A model generated the notes under the pieces. That model did no database searches. It was given only the letters and a program-made list of their open reading frames with translations, and had not been told where the DNA came from. A stretch of 64,000 nt of DNA from Pseudomonadota bacterium. GTDB lineage: Bacteria; Pseudomonadota; Gammaproteobacteria; Xanthomonadales; Xanthomonadaceae. Positions 24,705 through 32,848 of this stretch are shown here, piece by piece. The stretch covers positions 1-64,000 of the forward strand of contig JAEWFH010000025.1 in NCBI GenBank assembly GCA_023388955.1. Direction: 5' to 3'. A program made the translations under genes and the position numbers. Every line of letters starts with the position of its first letter. Positions within the stretch are counted from its first letter, which is position 1.

Positions 24705-26206
24705 GGGGCCGGGCGCTCCATGCCGACCACCACCTGGTCGCCGTCCTCCAGCGCACCGGACACCTCGGTCCAGCTGCCGTCGCTGGCCCCCACGCGCACC
24801 ATCACCGCACGCACCGCGCCGCCGTCCAGCAGGTAGAGCGGGGCGCGGGGCGCGCCCACGAGGGCGGCCAGGCCGCGATCCCAGCGCTGCTGCCGGTCCG
24901 GATCCAGCGTCTCGCGGAAGCCGGCGAACTGCACCGCCATGCGCTCACCCGCGCGCTGGCGCATCGCCGCCACCATTTTCGGACCGGGACCACCGCCACC
25001 GTTCGCCGGCCGCGGCGCACCACCGGTCGCCGGCCGGTTGGCAGCGCGCTGGGCCGCCTGGGCGCGCATGTCGGCCAGTGCCTCGTCCAGCGCCGCCTGC
25101 TGGGTGGCGTCCAGGTCCAGCCCCTCGCCCAGCGCCGCGATGTCCGCATCCAGCCCTGCGCCACCACCGCGCGCCGGAGGCGCGATGCCGGCATCGTCGG
25201 AGGGCTTGTAGCGCAGCGCGGCGTTGGGCACGCGCAGCACCCCGTCGCGGCGGCTGACCTCGATCTCGGCGTTGGCGGTCATCCCCGGCAGCAGCACCTG
25301 GTCGGAGTTGTCCACCGCCACCACCACCGGGTAGGTGATCACGTTGTTGGTGTTGGTCGCCGACAGCCGGACCTGCTGCACCTCGCCGCGGAAGCGCCGG
25401 TCGGGAAACGCGTCGACGGTGAAGGAAACGCCCTGCCCGGGTTCGACCTGGCCGATGTCGGCCTCGTCGATCGCCAGTTCGATCTCCATCTTCGACAGGT
25501 CCTCGGCGATCTGGAACAGCACCGGTGCCTGCAGGCTGGCGGCGACGGTCTGGCCCGGCTCGACCGTCCGGGTCAGCACCACGCCGTCGACGGGCGAGCG
25601 GATCTCGGTGCGCTCCAGGTTCAGGCGCGAGGTCTGGGTGGAGGCCTGCTGCTGGCGGATCTGCGCGCGCGCCGACTCGACCTGGGCCCGCGCCTGGTCC
25701 AGCGCGGCCCGCGCCAGGTCCAGGTCGCTGGCGGCGATCAGCTGCGTTTCCGCCAGTCCGGCCTTGCGCCGGTGGTCCGCCTCGGCGTTGCGCAGGCTCG
25801 CCTCCGCGTTGGCCAGGCTGGCCCGGGCGGCGTTGGCCGAAGCATTGCCCTGCTCGATCTGCGCCAGATAGGTGCTCGGGTCGATGCGGGCGATCACCTG
25901 CCCCTCTCGCACCTGGTCATTGAAGTCGGCCAGTACCTCGGTGACCAGGCCGGAGATCTGGCTGCCGACGTCGACGGTGGAGATCGCCCGGAGCGCACCG
26001 GTGGCCGAGATCGCGACGCGGATGTCCCCGCGCTCCACGGTGGCGGTGCGGTAGCCGCTGCCCGCTTCGGCACCGCGCCCCCCCTGCCACCACCAGGCGG
26101 CGGCAAGCAACGCCAGCAGCGCCGCGACGGGGAAGAGGACCCGGGGACGGTTCCAGCGGGTACGACGCGCGCCCTTGCCGGCGTGCGGACGGGGAGGAGT
26201 TGCCAT
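24701..26206 (-). CDS. MacA-like periplasmic adaptor with a long helical insertion
   Basis: A 501-residue membrane-fusion protein: N-terminal transmembrane anchor (about residues 22-42), lipoyl-like domain, coiled-coil hairpin (about 115-195, Ala/Glu/Gln-rich, with a central turn) and beta-barrel domain up to LRVPNAALRYKP near residue 335. Typical MacA proteins are about 370-400 residues. Here about 125 residues are inserted before the final strand region (APLYLLDGG onward). The insertion holds two amphipathic segments (LDATQQAALDEALADM and RETLDPDRQQRWDRGL) joined by a Pro/Gly/Asn linker, which resemble Spy/CpxP LTxxQ-type helices. It connects the ATPase/permease pair to an outer-membrane factor. 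Confidence 0.92.
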   Translation of the reverse strand: MATPPRPHAGKGARRTRWNRPRVLFPVAALLALLAAAWWWQGGRGAEAGSGYRTATVERGDIRVAISATGALRAISTVDVGSQISGLVTEVLADFNDQVREGQVIARIDPSTYLAQIEQGNASANAARASLANAEASLRNAEADHRRKAGLAETQLIAASDLDLARAALDQARAQVESARAQIRQQQASTQTSRLNLERTEIRSPVDGVVLTRTVEPGQTVAASLQAPVLFQIAEDLSKMEIELAIDEADIGQVEPGQGVSFTVDAFPDRRFRGEVQQVRLSATNTNNVITYPVVVAVDNSDQVLLPGMTANAEIEVSRRDGVLRVPNAALRYKPSDDAGIAPPARGGGAGLDADIAALGEGLDLDATQQAALDEALADMRAQAAQRAANRPATGGAPRPANGGGGPGPKMVAAMRQRAGERMAVQFAGFRETLDPDRQQRWDRGLAALVGAPRAPLYLLDGGAVRAVMVRVGASDGSWTEVSGALEDGDQVVVGMERPAP

Positions 26207-26277
26207 GCAGGTCTCGGAAGGAGGACTGCCTGCATGAACGCGCGGTGGCGCGGTTGGTTGACTCCGCCCCCCGCCCT

Positions 26278-27564
26278 TCAGCCGGTGAAGCGGATCGTCG
26301 CCACCGTGCCATCGCCGGGCAGGCTCTCCAGGGTCACCGGCCAGCCCAGCCGCTCGCCCAGCCGGCGTGCGATCGACAGGCCCATGCCGGCACTCTGCTC
26401 GCGGTTCATGTCGGCACGCCAGAACGGCTTGAACGCGTTGTCCAGCGCCTCCGGATCCATGCCGATGCCGGTGTCGCGCACCTCGACCCGGTCCCCGAAC
26501 AGGTGCACCTCCACCCTGCCCCGCTCGGTGAACTTGACCGCGTTGCTGACCAGGTTGCCGAGCATGACCGCCAGCACGTGGGCAGGGCCGAACAGCGTGG
26601 TCGCGCCATGGTCCACCAGCGCGATCTCCACCGGCCTGCCCGCCACCTGCGGGCGGGCGCGCTCCACCTGCTCGGCGGCCACCTCGATGACGTCGAACTC
26701 CGTGCTCTGCGGGGCGTTCCCCGCTTCCCGGGCAAGGATCAGGAACGCGTCGATCACCGCCTCCATGTCGCGCCCGGCGCGCTGGATCCTCGCCAGCGAG
26801 CGCTGGGTGCGGGCGGGTGTTTCCGGGTCGGCGATCATCATGTCGGTCGCGACCCGGATCACGGTCAGCGGGGTGCGCAGCTCATGGCTGGCGTCGCGGG
26901 TGAAGTCACGCTCGCGCTCTACGAAGTCGCCGACCCGTTCGGCCAGGCCGACCAGCGCCCGCGACAGCTGGTGCACCTCCGCACCGGCGTCGCCGGGAAG
27001 GTTGTTGGAGCGGATCGCATCGGTATCGGGGTGGCGCGGGTCCCAGCGCGAGACCACCCGCGACAGCCAGCTCACCGGCAGCACCATCCGCTTGGAGGTG
27101 CGGTAGGTCAGCCAGGTCATCAGGTACGTGGCGGCGAGCGAGAGTAGCAGCGAGGCCAGGCCGGTCCACAGGATCGCCCGGTCGATGTGGCCGGCCTCGA
27201 AGGCCAGGTACAGCGTGCCGGCCGCCCGCCGGTCGACCAGCACGTCCTGGGTCACCCCGGGCCGGCCGTCGATCCGGACCCGGTGCCGCCCCGGCGCCAG
27301 CGAGCGCAGCGGCTCCGGCAGCCCGACCTGTGCGCCGGCGGGCACGAAGTAACCGGAAAAGGTGCTGGTATGGGGCAGCTCGGAGGCGGCAGCGCCTGCC
27401 TGCGCCGCCCACCACAGGTCCGCCTCGCGGTGCAGGCGCTCGTCGAGGACGAACCCGCGCACCGCGATGCCGGCCAGCAGGATGCCGATGGTGATCAGCA
27501 CGCTGGCCACCGCGGCCTGCGCCACGAACGCCAGCTTGATCCGGCGCGGGAGACCCGGTGACAT
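26278..27564 (-). CDS. Sensor histidine kinase
   Basis: A 428-residue inner-membrane kinase. Transmembrane helices at about residues 13-35 and 128-152 flank a periplasmic sensor domain of about 90 residues; a HAMP-like linker follows. The dimerisation motif DASHELRTPLTVI has the phospho-acceptor His near residue 227. The ATP-binding domain shows the N box NLVSNAVKF near 337, the G1 box RDTGIGM near 365 and the G2-like region SAGMGLSIARRL near 396. The gene follows its response regulator after 17 bases and precedes the MacA-like gene by 71 bases, so it probably controls the linked efflux system. The stimulus is unknown. Confidence 0.95.
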   Translation of the reverse strand: MSPGLPRRIKLAFVAQAAVASVLITIGILLAGIAVRGFVLDERLHREADLWWAAQAGAAASELPHTSTFSGYFVPAGAQVGLPEPLRSLAPGRHRVRIDGRPGVTQDVLVDRRAAGTLYLAFEAGHIDRAILWTGLASLLLSLAATYLMTWLTYRTSKRMVLPVSWLSRVVSRWDPRHPDTDAIRSNNLPGDAGAEVHQLSRALVGLAERVGDFVERERDFTRDASHELRTPLTVIRVATDMMIADPETPARTQRSLARIQRAGRDMEAVIDAFLILAREAGNAPQSTEFDVIEVAAEQVERARPQVAGRPVEIALVDHGATTLFGPAHVLAVMLGNLVSNAVKFTERGRVEVHLFGDRVEVRDTGIGMDPEALDNAFKPFWRADMNREQSAGMGLSIARRLGERLGWPVTLESLPGDGTVATIRFTG

Positions 27565-27581
27565 CGACTACCGCCCCCGGG

Positions 27582-28292
27582 TCACTCGGGCGGCTGGCTG
27601 ATGTCTGCGATCCGGTAGCCGGCCGACTGCACGGTGTGCAGCAACTGCTTGTCGAAAGGCTTGTCGATGGTCTTGCGCAGGTTGTAGAGGTGGCTGCGCA
27701 GGGTGTCGGAGTCGGGCAGCCCGTTGCCCCAGATCTCGCGTTCGATCTCCTGCCGGCTCACCACCCGCGGCGATTCGCGCATCAGGATGGTCAGCAGGCG
27801 CAGGCCGATCGGCGAGAGCTGCAGCTCGGCGCCGCCACGGGTGACCCGCAGGCTGGCCGGGTCGAGCACCAGGTCGGCGACCTTCAGCACCTCGCCACCC
27901 ACCTGACGGCGCTCGCGTCGGATCAGCGCACGCAGCCGGGCCTCCAGCTCCTGCACCGCGAACGGCTTGGTGAGGTAGTCGTCGGCACCGGCGGACAGGC
28001 CGGTGAGCTTCTCGTCGAGCGTATCGCGCGCGGTCAGCATCAGCACCGGCGTGGACTTGCGTGCCTCCTCGCGCAGGCGCTTGCAGACCTCCACCCCGTC
28101 CAGGCGCGGGAGCATGAGGTCGAGCACGATCACGTCGTAGCTGTTTTCCGCGGCCAGGCGGTACCCGTCCAGGCCGTCGGCGGCGTAGTCGATCTCGAAG
28201 CCACGGCTTTCGAGGTACTCGCCCATCATCTCGGAAATGTTGCGGTTGTCCTCGATCAGGAGGACCAGGCCACCGTCCCGGTTCGACTGCAT
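27582..28292 (-). CDS. OmpR/PhoB-family response regulator
   Basis: A 236-residue transcription factor. Receiver domain at residues about 6-118 with acidic pair ED near the N-terminus, phospho-acceptor Asp near residue 56 in VIVLDLMLPRLDG, conserved Thr/Ser region LMLTARD, and Lys in YLTKPF near 110. A winged-helix DNA-binding domain (about 135-232) ends with LRSHLYNLRKTIDKPF and GYRIA. ATG 28292 was chosen because GGAG lies 9 bases upstream; an in-frame GTG at 28307 would add five residues and overlap that site. It heads the operon with the kinase and the MacA/ATPase/permease genes. Confidence 0.94.
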   Translation of the reverse strand: MQSNRDGGLVLLIEDNRNISEMMGEYLESRGFEIDYAADGLDGYRLAAENSYDVIVLDLMLPRLDGVEVCKRLREEARKSTPVLMLTARDTLDEKLTGLSAGADDYLTKPFAVQELEARLRALIRRERRQVGGEVLKVADLVLDPASLRVTRGGAELQLSPIGLRLLTILMRESPRVVSRQEIEREIWGNGLPDSDTLRSHLYNLRKTIDKPFDKQLLHTVQSAGYRIADISQPPE

Positions 28293-28306
28293 TGAAGTGC
28301 TCTCCA

Positions 28307-28364
28307 CCTTCAGTTTTGTGAAGGCTGCAGGGATGCGAGTCTAGGGCGCGTGAAGGATTTCACG
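28307..28364 (-). promoter_or_regulatory. Candidate operator region of the response-regulator operon
   Basis: Two inverted repeats share TTCA/TGAA half-sites: CGTGAA-GGAT-TTCACG at 28349-28364 and CCTTCA-GTTTTG-TGAAGG at 28307-28324. Between them, on the minus strand, TAGACT (28343-28338) could serve as a -10 box without a good -35, as expected for an activator-dependent promoter. Autoregulation by the response regulator is inference. Confidence 0.4.
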
Positions 28365-28395
28365 CCGTGCATCCGCACCGCTTACATGCGGCGGG

Positions 28396-29217
28396 CTATT
28401 CCTTTTCGTTTCGCTTGACCCGCTGCCACAGGGCTTCCTGCTCCGGGAGCGTCCGTGCGTCCAGCGGCACGCCCTCGGCGGCGGCGCAGGCTTCCATCGC
28501 CCGGAAGCGGCGCTCGAACTTCAGGTTCGCCCGCCGCAGTGCGTTCCCGGGGTCGACGCCGGCGTGGCGGGCCAGGTTGCAGGCCACGAACAACAGGTCG
28601 CCCAGTTCCTCCTCAAGCCGGGCGCGGGCGGCGGGGCTGCCGGCGTCGGGCGCGTCGAATTCCGCCCGTACCTCGGCCACTTCCTCGTCCAGCTTGTCGA
28701 ACACCGGCGCCGGGCCGGGCCAGTCGAAGCCCGTCCGCGCGGCGCGCTTCTGCAGCTTCAATGCCCGCTGCCACTCCGGAAGTCCACGGGCGATGCCGGC
28801 CAGCGCGGAGGTATCGCGGTCGCCGGCGGCCTCGCGCTCGCGGCGCTTGATCTCGTCCCATTGGCCCGGGCTGCCGTCTCCGGGTGCGCCGGCGAACACA
28901 TGGGGATGGCGGCGGACCATCTTGTCGGCGATCGCGGCGGCCACGTCGCCGAAGTCGAACAGTCCCTGCTCCTGCGCCATGCGCGAATGGAACGCCACCT
29001 GCAACAGCAGGTCGCCGAGCTCCTCCTTCAACCCGGCCAGGTCGCCACGGTCGATCGCATCGGCGACCTCGTAGGCCTCCTCGATCGTGTAGGGGGCGAT
29101 GCTGGCGAAGTCCTGTTCCAGGTCCCACGGGCAGCCGCCGTCGGGATCCCGAAGCGCGGCCATGACCGCCAGCAGGCGCTCCAGGCCGGAACCTTCGGGA
29201 GGGGTCTTGCCGCCCAT
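28396..29217 (-). CDS. mazG: Nucleoside triphosphate pyrophosphohydrolase MazG
   Basis: A 273-residue all-alpha NTP pyrophosphatase that hydrolyses (d)NTPs to monophosphates, clearing aberrant nucleotides and lowering stress alarmone levels in some bacteria. Two MazG domains are visible: CPWDLEQDFASIAPYTIEEAYEVADAI (E-x-x-E metal motif) with LKEELGDLLLQVAFHS, and in the second half KLDEEVAEVRAEF with LEEELGDLLFVACNLARH. ATG 29217 is preferred because GAAGG lies 10 bases upstream; GTG 29223, which follows the cysQ stop directly, is an alternative. Together with cysQ and nudE it forms a tight nucleotide-housekeeping operon read leftwards. Confidence 0.94.
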   Translation of the reverse strand: MGGKTPPEGSGLERLLAVMAALRDPDGGCPWDLEQDFASIAPYTIEEAYEVADAIDRGDLAGLKEELGDLLLQVAFHSRMAQEQGLFDFGDVAAAIADKMVRRHPHVFAGAPGDGSPGQWDEIKRREREAAGDRDTSALAGIARGLPEWQRALKLQKRAARTGFDWPGPAPVFDKLDEEVAEVRAEFDAPDAGSPAARARLEEELGDLLFVACNLARHAGVDPGNALRRANLKFERRFRAMEACAAAEGVPLDARTLPEQEALWQRVKRNEKE

Positions 29218-29223
29218 GCGCAC

Positions 29224-30033
29224 TCAGCCTTCGCCAGCCAGGCCGGCCCAGCGGCGCCAGGGCAGCGAAGGGTCACCCAGCGCGATGAACCCGCCGTTGA
29301 GCAGCGTGTCGCGGCAGTTGTAGCGGAACGGCCGGCCCTGCCAGTCGCTCACCTGCCCGCCCGCACCCTCGACCACCGCCTGCGCGGCCGCGGTGTCCCA
29401 CTCGCTGGTGGGGCCGAAGCGCGGGTAGCAATCCAGCCCGCCCTCGGCGAGCAGGCAGAATTTGAGCGAGGAACCCAGCCCGATCGCCTCGGTCTCGCCC
29501 ATGCGCGCGATGAAGTCGACGGCCTCCCGGGTCCGGTGCGAGCGGCTGGCGGCGACCCGCAGCGGGGCACTGGCCGGCTCCCGGATCCGCACCGGACGCT
29601 CGCCCCCGGCATCCCGGCGCCACGCCCCCAGGCCGGGCCCGCCATGCCAGGTGGCCCCGGTCACCGGCGCCTGCACCACGCCGTAGCGGACCACGCAGTC
29701 CTGGATATAGGCGATGTTGACGGTGAACTCGCCGTTGCGCTTGACGAACTCGCGGGTGCCATCGAGCGGATCGACCAGCCACAGGCGGTCCCAGTCCCGG
29801 CGCCGGGCGATGTGGGCCTCGGACGATTCCTCCGACAGCACCGGGATGTCCGGGGTCAGGCGTGCCAGCCCGTCGACGATGCAGCGGTGCGCGGCAAGGT
29901 CGGCCGCGGTAACCGGCGAGTCGTCGGCCTTCTGCGACACGTCGAAGTCGCGCCCGTATACCTCCAGGATCGCGGCCGCCGCGGCATTGGCGACGGCGAT
30001 CACTCCCTCGCGCAGGTCCTGGTCCAGTTCCAT
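29224..30033 (-). CDS. cysQ: 3'(2'),5'-bisphosphate nucleotidase CysQ
   Basis: A 269-residue inositol-monophosphatase-fold enzyme degrading 3'-phosphoadenosine 5'-phosphate, the by-product of sulfate assimilation. Metal-binding motifs are intact: LSEESSE near residue 70, WLVDPLDGTREFVKRNGEFT near 88-107 (DPLDGT core), and WDTAAAQAVVEGAGG near 220. CysQ rather than SuhB is indicated by the KRNGEFTVNIAY sequence after the DPLDGT motif. It starts one base after the nudE stop (TGAGATG) and its stop is followed within a few bases by mazG. Confidence 0.94.
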   Translation of the reverse strand: MELDQDLREGVIAVANAAAAAILEVYGRDFDVSQKADDSPVTAADLAAHRCIVDGLARLTPDIPVLSEESSEAHIARRRDWDRLWLVDPLDGTREFVKRNGEFTVNIAYIQDCVVRYGVVQAPVTGATWHGGPGLGAWRRDAGGERPVRIREPASAPLRVAASRSHRTREAVDFIARMGETEAIGLGSSLKFCLLAEGGLDCYPRFGPTSEWDTAAAQAVVEGAGGQVSDWQGRPFRYNCRDTLLNGGFIALGDPSLPWRRWAGLAGEG

Positions 30034-30034
30034 C

Positions 30035-30586
30035 TCAGCCGCCGTGGTGGCGCAGCCATTCGCGCGCCATGAACAGCGCCGCGATGCTGCGGCCCTCGGA
30101 GAAATCCTCCCGCAGGACCAGCTCGTGCAGGGCATCGAGCTTCCAGGGCACCAGCTCCAGCGGTTCGGGTTCGTCGCCCGGCAGGCGCTCGGGATACAGG
30201 TCGCGGGCAATCACCATGTGCGCGCTGTGGCTCATGTAGGTCGGTGCAAGCGTCAGCTGCCGGACGTCGACCAGCTCGCGGGCACCGTAGCCGGCCTCCT
30301 CCTTGAGCTCGCGGTTGGCCGCCTCCAGCGCGCCCTCGCCGGCATCGATCCGGCCCTTGACGAGGCCCAGCTCGTAACGGTGCATGCCGGCCGCGTACTC
30401 GCGCACCAGCAGCACCGTCTCCGGGTCCAGCACCGGCACCACGATGACCGCACCGTGCCCGCGGCTGTGCAGGCGCTGGAAACGGCGCCGCTCGCCATTG
30501 GAGAACTCCAGGTCGAGGTGCTCGAGCCGGTACGGACCGGCGTCCTCGACCGTGGTGCCGTGGATGGTGGGCAGCCGGCGACTCAC
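30035..30586 (-). CDS. nudE: ADP-compounds hydrolase NudE (Nudix)
   Basis: A 183-residue Nudix hydrolase (E. coli NudE has 186) cleaving ADP-ribose, NADH, Ap3A and similar ADP compounds. The full Nudix box GX5EX7REUXEEXGU is present as GRIDAGEGALEAANRELKEEAG around residues 95-116, and the family-specific HSRGHGAVIVVPV and ELGLVKGRID lie before it. The start is GTG 30586, with AAAGGAG upstream at the right distance; no ATG exists between this and the preceding stop in a sensible place. It is divergent from bioA with 65 bases between the starts. Confidence 0.92.
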   Translation of the reverse strand: MSRRLPTIHGTTVEDAGPYRLEHLDLEFSNGERRRFQRLHSRGHGAVIVVPVLDPETVLLVREYAAGMHRYELGLVKGRIDAGEGALEAANRELKEEAGYGARELVDVRQLTLAPTYMSHSAHMVIARDLYPERLPGDEPEPLELVPWKLDALHELVLREDFSEGRSIAALFMAREWLRHHGG

Positions 30587-30639
30587 CGTGACGGCTCCTT
30601 TCCGCTGCGCGGACTGGAGGCGACGGGGCCAGCTGGGGG

Positions 30640-30645
30640 GATAAT
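30640..30645 (+). promoter_or_regulatory. -10-like box just upstream of bioA
   Basis: GATAAT at 30640-30645 is the only AT-rich hexamer in the 65-base bioA/nudE spacer. A transcript from it would start near 30652, the first base of the annotated bioA ATG, so bioA may be leaderless or start at the internal ATG 30679. No convincing -35 is seen. Confidence 0.35.
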
Positions 30646-30651
30646 GGCGGG

Positions 30652-32106
30652 ATGGATACGACCGGTCACGATGCATCGATGCTAGCAGAGCAGGACGATC
30701 ACCAAGCGGTAGCCGACGCCTGGCGCGCACGCGACCTGGCGGTGCTGTGGCATCCGTGCACGCAGATGCGCGAGCATCCCGACACCCTGCCGCTGCTGCC
30801 GGTCGCCGGTGGTGCGGGCGCGTGGCTGCACGGCCGCGACGGGCGGCGCTACCTGGACGCGGTATCGAGCTGGTGGGTGAACCTGTTCGGCCACGCCGAA
30901 CCGCGCCTGGCCGGGGCCATCGCCCGCCAGGCCCGCGAGCTGCAACACGTGATCCTGGCCGGCTGCTCGCACGCCCCGGCGGTGGAGCTGGCCGAGCGGC
31001 TGCTGGCCCTCGCGCCGCGCCAGGCCGACCGCGAACCACTGGCAAAGGTGTTCTTTGCCGACAACGGCTCGGCAGGCGTGGAGGTCGCGCTGAAGATGGC
31101 CTTCCACTGGTTCCGCAACCGCGGCGAGGACCGGCGCGACCGTTTCATCACCCTGCGCGACAGCTACCACGGCGAGACGCTGGGCGCGCTGTCGGTCGGC
31201 GACATCCCGCTGTACCGGCGGGTATATGCGCCGCTGCTGGTCGAGCCGCTGTTCGCGCCCTCCCCCGCACCGCCACCGGGCGAAGGCGATCGTGCCCAGG
31301 CGCATGCGGAAGCCGCCGCGGCCGCGCTCGAGGCACTGCTGGAGCGGCACGCCGGCGAGGTATGCGCGCTGATCCTGGAACCACGCGTGCAGTGCGCGGC
31401 GGGCATGCGGATGCACCACCCGCTGTACCTGCGCCGGGCCCGCGAGCTGTGCGACCGCCACGGGGTGTTCCTGATCGCCGACGAGATCGCGGTGGGCTTC
31501 GGCCGCACCGGCACGATGTTCGCCTGCGAACAGGCGCCGGCGGCCCCCGGCGGGGGCGCACCCGGGATCATGCCGGACCTGCTGTGCCTGTCGAAGGGCC
31601 TGACCGGCGGCACCCTGCCACTGGCTGCGGTGCTCGCCACCCGCACCCTGTACGACGGCTTCCTGGACAACTCGCGCGAGCGTGCCTTCCTGCATTCGCA
31701 CAGCTACACCGGCAACCCGCTCGCCTGCGCGGCGGCGCTGGCGACGCTCGACATCTTCGAGGCCGACGACGTACTGGCACGCAACCGCGTTACCGCTGCC
31801 CGCATGGCGGCGCTGGCCCGGCCCATCGCGGTGCACCCCCACGTGGCGGAGGCACGCCAGGCGGGGATGATCGTCGCCTTCGAGCTGGCTCGCGACGGCA
31901 ACCCGGCGACCCCGTTCCATGCCCGCGAGCGCATCGGCCTGCGCGCGTACCGGCACGCGTTGCGGCGCGGGGTCCTGCTGCGGCCGCTGGGCGACGTGCT
32001 CTACTGGATGCCACCGTACTGCATCGACGAGGAAGGCTTGGAACTGCTCGCCGCGACGACGCTGGCGGTCATCGACGAGGCCGTGGAGGAAGCCGCATGC
32101 GCGTGA
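30652..32106 (+). CDS. bioA: Adenosylmethionine-8-amino-7-oxononanoate aminotransferase BioA
   Basis: A 484-residue PLP enzyme converting KAPA to DAPA with S-adenosylmethionine as amino donor in biotin synthesis. Visible: WHPCTQM near residue 34 (substrate pocket), YLDAVSSWWVNLFGHA, FFADNGSAGVEVALKM (PLP phosphate loop), RDSYHGETLGALSVG, the PLP-ring Asp in LIADEIAVGFGRTGTMF, the Schiff-base Lys near 315 in LSKGLTGGTLPLA, and SHSYTGNPLAC. It is longer than E. coli BioA (429) because of an N-terminal extension and insertions near residues 200-215 and 300. ATG 30679 would remove nine residues. rsmE overlaps its end by 10 bases. Confidence 0.95.
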   Translation: MDTTGHDASMLAEQDDHQAVADAWRARDLAVLWHPCTQMREHPDTLPLLPVAGGAGAWLHGRDGRRYLDAVSSWWVNLFGHAEPRLAGAIARQARELQHVILAGCSHAPAVELAERLLALAPRQADREPLAKVFFADNGSAGVEVALKMAFHWFRNRGEDRRDRFITLRDSYHGETLGALSVGDIPLYRRVYAPLLVEPLFAPSPAPPPGEGDRAQAHAEAAAAALEALLERHAGEVCALILEPRVQCAAGMRMHHPLYLRRARELCDRHGVFLIADEIAVGFGRTGTMFACEQAPAAPGGGAPGIMPDLLCLSKGLTGGTLPLAAVLATRTLYDGFLDNSRERAFLHSHSYTGNPLACAAALATLDIFEADDVLARNRVTAARMAALARPIAVHPHVAEARQAGMIVAFELARDGNPATPFHARERIGLRAYRHALRRGVLLRPLGDVLYWMPPYCIDEEGLELLAATTLAVIDEAVEEAACA

Positions 32107-32834
32107 CCCGCGTCCACGTGGACCTGCCCCTGGCGACGGGGGACCGACTGGAACTGCCAGCCGACGCCGCCAGGCACCTGGTGCAGGTGCTGCGCCTGCG
32201 GCCGGGCGATGGCTTCGTGCTGTTCAACGGCGATGGCCGGGACTTCGCCGCGACCGTGCTCGAGGCCGACCGGCGCGGGGCGCGGGTCGAGGTCGGGGAG
32301 GCGGTAGTGGTGGAGCGCGAATCGCCCCTGCGCGTGCTCCTGCTGCAGGGCATCGCCCGTGGCGAGAAGATGGACCTGATCCTGCAGAAGGCGACCGAGC
32401 TTGGCGTGGACGGGATCCGGCCGCTGTTCTCCGAACGCAGCGAAGTGAAGCTCGAGGGCGCACGCGCCGACAAGCGGCTGGCGCACTGGCGCAGCGTGGT
32501 GGCCTCGGCCTGCGGCCAGAGCGGGCGCGCGCGGGTACCGGCGGTGGCGGCACCGGCCGGGCTGGCCACGGTACTGGAATCGCTTCCCGCCGGCGGCCTG
32601 CGCCTGTTGCTGGATCCCGAGGGCGCCCTGGCCTTGCCCTCCTTGCAGCCCGGCCCCGGCCAGCCGGTATACCTCGCGATCGGCCCCGAAGGCGGCTGGG
32701 CGCCGCGGGACCGCGAGCAGCTGCATGCCGCGGGTTTCAGGGGCCTGCGCCTCGGCCCTCGGATCCTGCGTACCGAGACCGCCGGCCTGGCGGCCATCGC
32801 CGCGCTACAGGCCCTGCACGGCGACCTGCGCTGA
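32097..32834 (+). CDS. rsmE: 16S rRNA m3U1498 methyltransferase RsmE
   Basis: A 245-residue SPOUT-class methyltransferase making m3U1498 of 16S rRNA. An N-terminal PUA-like domain (HLVQVLRLRPGDGFVLFNGDG) is followed by the trefoil-knot catalytic domain: GIARGEKMDLILQKATELGV near residue 82, PLFSERSEV, the SAM loop LAIGPEGGWAPRD near 192 and LRLGPRILRTETA near 215. ATG 32097 lies inside the 3' end of bioA in another frame (10-base overlap), and the next in-frame start would remove conserved sequence. The gene ends 14 bases before the convergent chpC stop. Confidence 0.95.
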   Translation: MRVTRVHVDLPLATGDRLELPADAARHLVQVLRLRPGDGFVLFNGDGRDFAATVLEADRRGARVEVGEAVVVERESPLRVLLLQGIARGEKMDLILQKATELGVDGIRPLFSERSEVKLEGARADKRLAHWRSVVASACGQSGRARVPAVAAPAGLATVLESLPAGGLRLLLDPEGALALPSLQPGPGQPVYLAIGPEGGWAPRDREQLHAAGFRGLRLGPRILRTETAGLAAIAALQALHGDLR

Positions 32835-32848
32835 GCCTCCGCGCCCGG

